This document shows positions 59,346-64,000 of a DNA stretch of 64,000 nucleotides, piece after piece. Within the stretch, counting starts at the first letter, position 1, and each line of letters starts with the position of its first letter. This DNA is from Burkholderiales bacterium (GTDB lineage: Bacteria; Pseudomonadota; Gammaproteobacteria; Burkholderiales; JAEUOS01), in the NCBI GenBank assembly GCA_016790635.1, contig JAEUOR010000037.1, positions 119,143 to 183,142 on the forward strand, given 5' to 3'. Both the position numbers and the translations under genes were made by a program. The notes under the pieces were generated by a model that did no database searches, was not told where the DNA came from, and saw only the letters and a program-made list of their open reading frames with translations.

Positions 59346-60827
59346 TTACGGCTCAACGGTTTCCGGTGACTTGCTCGAGGATTCGCGGGGGAAGGTCACG
59401 ACGGCCCGGGTGCCCTTTCCGCCGGGACCGGCCTCCAGCCAGACCACGCCCCGATGGAGGTCCGCGATCTCCCGGACGATGGGCAGGCCGAGGCCGCTGC
59501 CGTCCGCCTCCACGCCGAGGACCCGGTAGAAGCGTTCGAAGACCCGCTCCCGGTCGGCCTCCGGGATGCCGCAACCCGTGTCCTCCACCTCGAGCCGGAT
59601 CCCGGTCGCCCCGTCCCGCAGACGGACGGTGACCGAGCCGCCCCGGGGCGTGTACTTGACGGCATTGTCGATCAGGTTGGCCAGCATCTCCCCCAGCAGC
59701 AGCGGCACGCCCTGCAGGTGGACGGGCACCTCGTCCGCTTCCAGGCCCAGGTCTATGCCCTTGGCCAATGCCAGGGGGAGGCAATCCTGGGTGACGCGGC
59801 GCGCCAGGCGCAGCAGGTCCAGGTATTCGACGGCATGGACCTTCTCGTGGCTGGCTTCGGCCCGCGCCAGGACGAGCAACTGGTTGATCAGGTGCGCCGC
59901 CCGGTCCGCGCTCTCCGCGATCTGGCGCAGGGAGCGGGACATCTGGTCCGGGTCGGTCTCCCCGAGCGCGAGTTCGGTCTGCGTCTTCAGGCCGGTCAGC
60001 GGCGTGCGCATCTGGTGGGCGGCATCGGCGATGAAGCGCTGCTGGGCCTGGAGGTTCTGTTCCAGCCGCGCCATCATCTCGTTGAAGGCGACCACCACGG
60101 GGCGCATCTCGTCGGGCACGCCGTGGATGCCGATGGGGGAGAGGTCGCCCGGGCGCCTCAGGCGGATGCGCTCCTGCAGGCGGTTCAGCGGCGCGATCCC
60201 CCGGGACAGGCCCAGGTAGACCAGGACCACCGCCAGGGGAATGATGGCGAACTGCGGCAGGAGCACGCCCGAGATGATCCGGCTGGCGAGGGCCTCGCGC
60301 TTCTTGCGGGTTTCGGCAACCTGCACGAGCACGGGCACCTTGCCGGCGGGAACAGGAAGGAACTGGTAGGCCACCCGGATATCCTCGCCGCTGACATCGT
60401 CGTCCCGGAACAGCACCTGGCCGGGCTCCGGCTTTTCCGGGATCTCGACCCAGGGGATTTCCCGGTCGCCGACCACCAGTTCCCCCTGCAACCCGGTGAC
60501 CTGGAAAAACAGGGCATCCTGTTCGTCGGCCCGCAGCAGCGCCCGGGCGGGGGCCGGGAAGTCCACGTGGACCCGCGACTCCGAGATGCGGACGAGTCGC
60601 ACGATGGCCCCCACATTCTCGGCCAGGGCCTGGTCGTAGGGCTGGTCGGCGATCTGGTTCGCCACGTGGTGGGTCACCGCGATACTGATCGGCCACAGGA
60701 ACAGCAGCGGCGCCAGCATCCAGTCGAGGATCTCCCCGAACAGGGAGTTGAATTCCGTCGGTGCGCCGAACACCTGCGCCCGCCAGGAACGCAGGCGCCA
60801 CGGCGAGGAGGGATCAGCCTCCGCCAT
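59346..60827 (-). CDS. TctE-like sensor histidine kinase
   Basis: A 493-residue membrane histidine kinase. TM1 is at about 36-53, a periplasmic sensor of the 2CSK_N/TctE type spans about 55-180 (VRLVRISESRVHVDFPAP), and TM2 is at about 186-206. A HAMP segment follows. HisKA has H271 in IADAAHQMRTPLTG, and the ATPase has MLANLIDNAVKYT, DTGCGIPE and GSGLGLPIV. TctE kinases sense tricarboxylates or other carboxylates and control transporters. It overlaps the response regulator gene by 14 bases and lies upstream of the symporter genes, so regulation of the symporter is likely. Confidence 0.93.
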   Translation of the reverse strand: MAEADPSSPWRLRSWRAQVFGAPTEFNSLFGEILDWMLAPLLFLWPISIAVTHHVANQIADQPYDQALAENVGAIVRLVRISESRVHVDFPAPARALLRADEQDALFFQVTGLQGELVVGDREIPWVEIPEKPEPGQVLFRDDDVSGEDIRVAYQFLPVPAGKVPVLVQVAETRKKREALASRIISGVLLPQFAIIPLAVVLVYLGLSRGIAPLNRLQERIRLRRPGDLSPIGIHGVPDEMRPVVVAFNEMMARLEQNLQAQQRFIADAAHQMRTPLTGLKTQTELALGETDPDQMSRSLRQIAESADRAAHLINQLLVLARAEASHEKVHAVEYLDLLRLARRVTQDCLPLALAKGIDLGLEADEVPVHLQGVPLLLGEMLANLIDNAVKYTPRGGSVTVRLRDGATGIRLEVEDTGCGIPEADRERVFERFYRVLGVEADGSGLGLPIVREIADLHRGVVWLEAGPGGKGTRAVVTFPRESSSKSPETVEP

Positions 60828-61488
60828 CGGGCTTTTCGAGGCAGTAGCCCAGGCCGCGGACGGTGATGATCTTGACTCCGCCCGACTCGAGCTTCTTGCG
60901 CAGGCGATGCACGTAGACCTCGATGGCGTTGGTGCTGACCTCCTCGCCCCAGCCGCACAGGTGGTCGACGAGTTGTTCCTTGTTCACCAGCCGGCCGGCC
61001 CGCAGCAGGAGGATTTCCAGCAACCCCAGTTCCCGCGCCGACAATTCCACCACCTGCCCGTCGATGCGCGCGACCCGGTCCGTCTGGTCGTAGCAGAGGG
61101 GACCCACCTCGATCCGCGTCGGCATGCCGGTCCCGCGGCGGGTGAGCGCCCGGACCCGGGCCTCCAGTTCCGGCAGCGCGAAAGGCTTGGTCAGGTAGTC
61201 GTCGGCACCGGCATCCAGGCCACGGACCCGGTCTTCGACGCCGTCCTGGGCGGTGAGGATCAGCACCGGGACCGGCGACTTGCGCCCACGCAGCCGCTTC
61301 AGCACCTCGATGCCGGGCAGCTTGGGCAGCCCCAGGTCGAGGATCACCAGGTCGAACTGCTGCGAAAGCAGGGCCGTGTCGGCATCCGCGCCGGTCGCCA
61401 CGTGATCCACCGCGTATCCCGACTTCTTCAGGCTGCGCACCAGCGCATCGGCGATGATACGGTCGTCTTCGGCGAGCAGGATTCTCAT
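60814..61488 (-). CDS. TctD-like OmpR-family response regulator
   Basis: A 224-residue response regulator. The receiver has D8/D9, phospho-acceptor D51 (LVILDLGLPKLPG) and the lysine in YLTKPF. The winged-helix DNA-binding domain covers about 125-220 (NAIEVYVHRLRKKLE, VRGLGYCL). It is the cognate partner of the downstream kinase and first gene of the reverse-strand run RR - HK - DUF4212 - symporter. Its upstream region contains the structured element at 61567-61640. Confidence 0.94.
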   Translation of the reverse strand: MRILLAEDDRIIADALVRSLKKSGYAVDHVATGADADTALLSQQFDLVILDLGLPKLPGIEVLKRLRGRKSPVPVLILTAQDGVEDRVRGLDAGADDYLTKPFALPELEARVRALTRRGTGMPTRIEVGPLCYDQTDRVARIDGQVVELSARELGLLEILLLRAGRLVNKEQLVDHLCGWGEEVSTNAIEVYVHRLRKKLESGGVKIITVRGLGYCLEKPDGGG

Positions 61489-61566
61489 GTCGGGTACTGT
61501 GTAAGACGCGCGTAAGCGAACACCCCTAGAGTTGCGTCCGCTGTTCTCCTTTTACTCGGTCTTAGG

Positions 61567-61640
61567 AGGCGGCGGTGCGCAAGCACCGGTGCCTCGGGGA
61601 ACGGCCTATCCCTGCATGGGCCGTTCCCTGCCGCCTTTTT
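61567..61640 (+). ncRNA. candidate structured RNA: three-way junction with poly-U tail
   Basis: Read on the + strand, AGGCGGC (61567-61573) pairs with GCCGCCT (61630-61636) as a closing stem. Inside it are a 5-bp hairpin GGTGC/GCACC with a GCAA tetraloop (61574-61587) and a 10-bp hairpin GGGAACGGCC/GGCCGTTCCC (61597-61606 with 61619-61628). The closing stem runs directly into TTTTT (61636-61640), like an intrinsic terminator. No clear promoter was found just upstream. On the other strand it would be a folded 5' leader of the response regulator gene. I could not match it to a known riboswitch. Confidence 0.45.
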
Positions 61641-62064
61641 CCCAAGTCGGCCAGTCTAGCATAGCGGTCGCCACGCCCCCGCGGCCGCCACGACTCCCGA
61701 GCATTCCGGTCCCAGCCCCGCGAATGACCACCGGGTCGATGGACCCCGTCCCATCCAGCCTTGGCGCGGTGCGCCGCGGATGCCACCACCGGGCGGAGCC
61801 GATCCATTTCGCATGACCCGACCGCCCGGGCAGTTCCCGTGTTGCATCCCATCAACGCACGGGACGTGGCGAACGGCGTTGCCGCTGCCGGAGGCCGCCC
61901 GGATTTCCTCCGGCAATCGCGGCGCGCCGAACTCGGCCGTTGTCCCAATTGCGCCCTCGCCGCTCCTCCGCTCCGACGGTTCCTGGCCGGGATGGGGCCC
62001 GCGGCGGCCAGACGGCGGTTTAGAGTCCGGCAACTACACCTTTGGCGCATTGTGGGATAAGATT

Positions 62065-62087
62065 CAAACGTTTGTTTGAAACGTTTG
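62065..62087. promoter_or_regulatory. candidate TetR-type fatty-acid regulator operator
   Basis: Two AAACGTTT palindromes (62066-62073 and 62079-62086) lie 13 bases apart. The left part also reads CAAAC-N4-GTTTG (62065-62078), the form described for PsrA/FadR-like TetR repressors of fatty-acid oxidation genes. It is 46 bases upstream of the acyl-CoA dehydrogenase start. Confidence 0.6.
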
Positions 62088-62132
62088 TTCGCATCCGAGC
62101 GGACCGCGTCCCCAACGTACCGGAGGAGATCC

Positions 62133-63923
62133 ATGGGCACCTACACCGCGCCCCTGCGCGACATGCACTTCGTCCTGCATGAATTGCTCGACGTCGGCGG
62201 CGAGTTGAAGAACATGCCGGCGTATGCCGAAGTCGACGTAGACACCATCAACGCCGTCCTGGAGGAGGCCGGGAAGTTCGCCGCCAAGGTGCTTTATCCC
62301 CTCAACCAGGTGGGCGACCGCGAGGGCTGCCGGCTCGACGTGGCCACCCACGAGGTCCAGACCCCCAAGGGCTTCAAGAAGGCCTACCAGCAGTTCGTCG
62401 AGGCCGGCTGGCCGTCGCTGACCTGCGACCCCGAGTATGGCGGCCAGGGCCTGCCCGTCGTGCTGCAGACCTCGTTGTCCGAGATGTTCAATTCCGCCAA
62501 CCAGGCCTGGTACATGTATCCCGGCCTGTCCCACGGCGCCTACGAGTGCCTGCACGAGCACGGCACGCCGGAACAGAAGGCGCTCTACCTGCCCAAGCTC
62601 GTCTCGGGCGAATGGACCGGGACGATGTGCCTGACCGAGCCGCACTGCGGCACCGACCTCGGGCTGCTCCGCACCAAGGCCGTGCCCCGGGGCGACGGCA
62701 GCTATGCGATCACGGGCAACAAGATTTTCATTTCGGCGGGCGAGCACGACATGTCCGCGAACATCCTCCACCTGGTCCTGGCGCGCCTGCCGGACGCCCC
62801 CGTGGGCACCAAGGGCATCTCGCTGTTCGTGGTGCCCAAGTTCGTGCCCGACGGCGAGGGCAATCCCGGGGCACGCAACAAGATCCATTGCGATGCAATC
62901 GAGGACAAGATGGGCATCCACGGCAACTCGACCTGCCAGATCAGCCTGGACGAAGCCACCGGCTGGCTGATCGGCGAGCCGCACAAGGGCCTCAACGCGA
63001 TGTTCGTCATGATGAATGCGGCCCGGCTCGGCGTCGGCCTGCAATCCCTCGGTCTGACCGAGGCGGCCTACCAGAACGCGCTGGCCTATGCGAAGGAACG
63101 CCTGCAGATGCGCAGCCTGTCGGGCATCAAGGCGCCGGACCAGCCGGCCGACCCGATCATCGTGCATCCCGACGTGCGGCGCATGCTGCTCACCGCCAAG
63201 GCCTATGCCGAGGGCGGCCGTGCCTTCGCCTCCTTCATCGCGCTGCTGATCGACCGGGAGCTTTCCCATCCCGACGAAGCGGTGCGCAAGGAGTCGGGCG
63301 AACTGGTGGCGCTGCTGACGCCCATCGTCAAGGCCTTCATGACCGACAACGGCTGGATCGCCACCTCGGAGGCGATGCAGGCCCACGGCGGCCATGGCTA
63401 CATCACCGGCACCGGCATCGAACAGTACGTGCGCGATGCGCGCATCAACATGATCTACGAGGGCACCAACACGGTCCAGTCCCTCGACCTGCTCGGACGG
63501 AAGATCCTCATGGACAACGGGGCCAAGCTGAAGAAGTTCGGCGCCATGGTGCAGGCCTTCATCGAGGAGAACGGCACGGACGAGGCGATGAGCGAGTTCG
63601 TCACGCCACTGGCCGACCTGGGCGACAAGGTCGTCAAGCTCACCACCGAGATCGGCATGAAGGCCTTCCAGAACCAGGACGAGGTCGGTGCCGCCGCCGT
63701 GCCCTACCTGCGCGTGGTCGGCCACCTCGTCTATGCCTGGTTCTTCGCCCGCATGGCGAAGATCGCGCTGGCCAGGCTCGATTCGGGCGACAACTTCTAC
63801 AAGGCCAAGCTGGCCACGGCGCGCTTCTACTTCGCCAGGCTGCTGCCGGAAACCGCAATGCTGATCCGCCAGGCCCGTGCCGGCGCGAAGTCGCTGCTTG
63901 AACTCGAAGCCGAACTTTTCTAA
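62133..63923 (+). CDS. acyl-CoA dehydrogenase, long (FadE-type, about 600 residues)
   Basis: A 596-residue acyl-CoA dehydrogenase of the long form with an extra C-terminal domain. FAD-binding segments are visible as TMCLTEPHCGTDLGLLRTKA and NKIFISAGEHD. The catalytic base is E443 in MIYEGTNTVQSLDLLG. The first 40 residues (PLRDMHFVLHELLDV) are the N-terminal domain typical of this subgroup. It introduces the trans double bond in beta-oxidation and passes electrons to ETF. The ATG at 62133 has GGAGGAG close upstream. A 3-hydroxyacyl-CoA dehydrogenase gene begins 12 bases after its stop. Confidence 0.95.
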   Translation: MGTYTAPLRDMHFVLHELLDVGGELKNMPAYAEVDVDTINAVLEEAGKFAAKVLYPLNQVGDREGCRLDVATHEVQTPKGFKKAYQQFVEAGWPSLTCDPEYGGQGLPVVLQTSLSEMFNSANQAWYMYPGLSHGAYECLHEHGTPEQKALYLPKLVSGEWTGTMCLTEPHCGTDLGLLRTKAVPRGDGSYAITGNKIFISAGEHDMSANILHLVLARLPDAPVGTKGISLFVVPKFVPDGEGNPGARNKIHCDAIEDKMGIHGNSTCQISLDEATGWLIGEPHKGLNAMFVMMNAARLGVGLQSLGLTEAAYQNALAYAKERLQMRSLSGIKAPDQPADPIIVHPDVRRMLLTAKAYAEGGRAFASFIALLIDRELSHPDEAVRKESGELVALLTPIVKAFMTDNGWIATSEAMQAHGGHGYITGTGIEQYVRDARINMIYEGTNTVQSLDLLGRKILMDNGAKLKKFGAMVQAFIEENGTDEAMSEFVTPLADLGDKVVKLTTEIGMKAFQNQDEVGAAAVPYLRVVGHLVYAWFFARMAKIALARLDSGDNFYKAKLATARFYFARLLPETAMLIRQARAGAKSLLELEAELF

Positions 63924-63935
63924 GGGGAACATCGA

Positions 63936-64000
63936 ATGTCGAATTTCATTGTCAGGAAGGTCGCCGTGCTCGGCGCCGGCGTCATGGGTGCGCAGATCGC
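63936..64000 (+). CDS. 3-hydroxyacyl-CoA dehydrogenase, NAD-binding start (3' truncated)
   Basis: Only the first 21 codons are in the window. They read MSNFIVRKVAVLGAGVMGAQ followed by I, with the Rossmann loop GAGVMGAQ of FadB/HbdA-type 3-hydroxyacyl-CoA dehydrogenases. AAGGGG lies upstream of the ATG. The close spacing to the acyl-CoA dehydrogenase gene shows a beta-oxidation operon that continues beyond the right edge. Confidence 0.88.
   Translation, partial: MSNFIVRKVAVLGAGVMGAQI

Larger units (their letters stand above)
61489..62132. other. intergenic region, 644 bases, no gene supported
   Basis: Open frames here are long only because the DNA is GC-rich; none shows a family, a good ribosome site or consistent codon bias. 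The left part holds a T-tailed folded element (61567-61640), the right edge a palindromic operator and the promoter region of the acyl-CoA dehydrogenase operon. Bases 61650-62040 show nothing I can name. Confidence 0.7.

Noticed and set aside
61567..61640. c-di-GMP (GEMM) or other known riboswitch
   Set aside because: The GNRA loop is suggestive, but the conserved GEMM junction bases and tetraloop receptor are not present and no sensible downstream gene follows closely.
61562..62140. Reverse-strand open frames between the response regulator and the acyl-CoA dehydrogenase
   Set aside because: No ribosome site, no family and Arg/Gly-rich composition; the region also contains folded and palindromic elements better explained as regulatory.
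1..64000. CRISPR arrays, prophage, insertion sequences, rRNA genes, replication origin
   Set aside because: No spaced direct repeats, transposase, phage structural genes, rRNA sequence or DnaA-box cluster was seen.

Overview
The window looks like chromosomal DNA of a GC-rich betaproteobacterium (Burkholderiales or Rhodocyclales type). This is inferred from several things: the gene orders prkA-yeaH-spoVR and yicC-gmk-rpoZ-spoT, two Bug/TctC-type solute-binding proteins, TctDE-like regulators, a VC_2705-type symporter with its DUF4212 partner, small c-type cytochromes and an imuA-imuB-dnaE2 cassette. No phage, insertion sequence, CRISPR array or plasmid functions were seen. Coding density is high except in 27-32 kb and 61.5-62.1 kb.

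Layout. 0-4.2 kb: stress kinase operon prkA (cut at the left edge), yeaH, spoVR. 4.2-6.7 kb: reverse-strand cluster of a chalcone-isomerase-like protein, ogt, xerD and ybaK, then quinone reductase qor on the other strand. 7.8-11.8 kb: yicC, gmk, rpoZ and spoT (nucleotide metabolism and stringent response). 11.9-13.8 kb: Ser/Thr kinase and PP2C phosphatase pair ending at a bidirectional terminator, then two small cytochromes c. 14.8-17.4 kb: MoxR ATPase, a GNAT acetyltransferase and a CoxE-type VWA protein. 18.4-24.7 kb: SOS mutagenesis operon behind a near-consensus LexA box. It has a small membrane-protein ORF in its leader and a frameshifted HicB antitoxin remnant just before dnaE2. 24.7-27.5 kb: LysR regulator divergent from an AhpD-like protein and a flavin-binding protein. 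27-32 kb: a patch of small, mostly reverse-strand accessory genes with visibly lower GC.

32-41.4 kb holds a probable catabolic locus: two sulfatases, two Bug solute-binding proteins, a PLP-dependent lyase and three enzymes of imino/amino-acid redox chemistry (aspartate dehydrogenase, ornithine-cyclodeaminase family, DAO-type FAD oxidoreductase). 41.6-47 kb: an unrecognised helical protein, htpG with a sigma-32-like promoter, a periplasmic histidine phosphatase, an HpaI aldolase and greB. 47-49.9 kb: a double M16 peptidase. 49.9-56.3 kb: a signalling pair, made of a CHASE/PAS hybrid histidine kinase with two receivers and an HPt, and a receiver-cyclase-Ser/Thr-kinase fusion. A tRNA-Ser(GGA) follows. 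56.7-61.5 kb: a sodium/solute symporter, its small subunit and a TctDE-like two-component system. 61.5-62.1 kb is non-coding, with a candidate structured RNA and a palindromic operator. The window ends in a fatty-acid oxidation operon (acyl-CoA dehydrogenase, start of 3-hydroxyacyl-CoA dehydrogenase).

The most unusual items are the receiver-cyclase-kinase fusion with its overlapping phosphorelay kinase, the sulfatase/imino-acid locus, the HicB scar inside the SOS operon and the three-way-junction RNA candidate near 61.6 kb.
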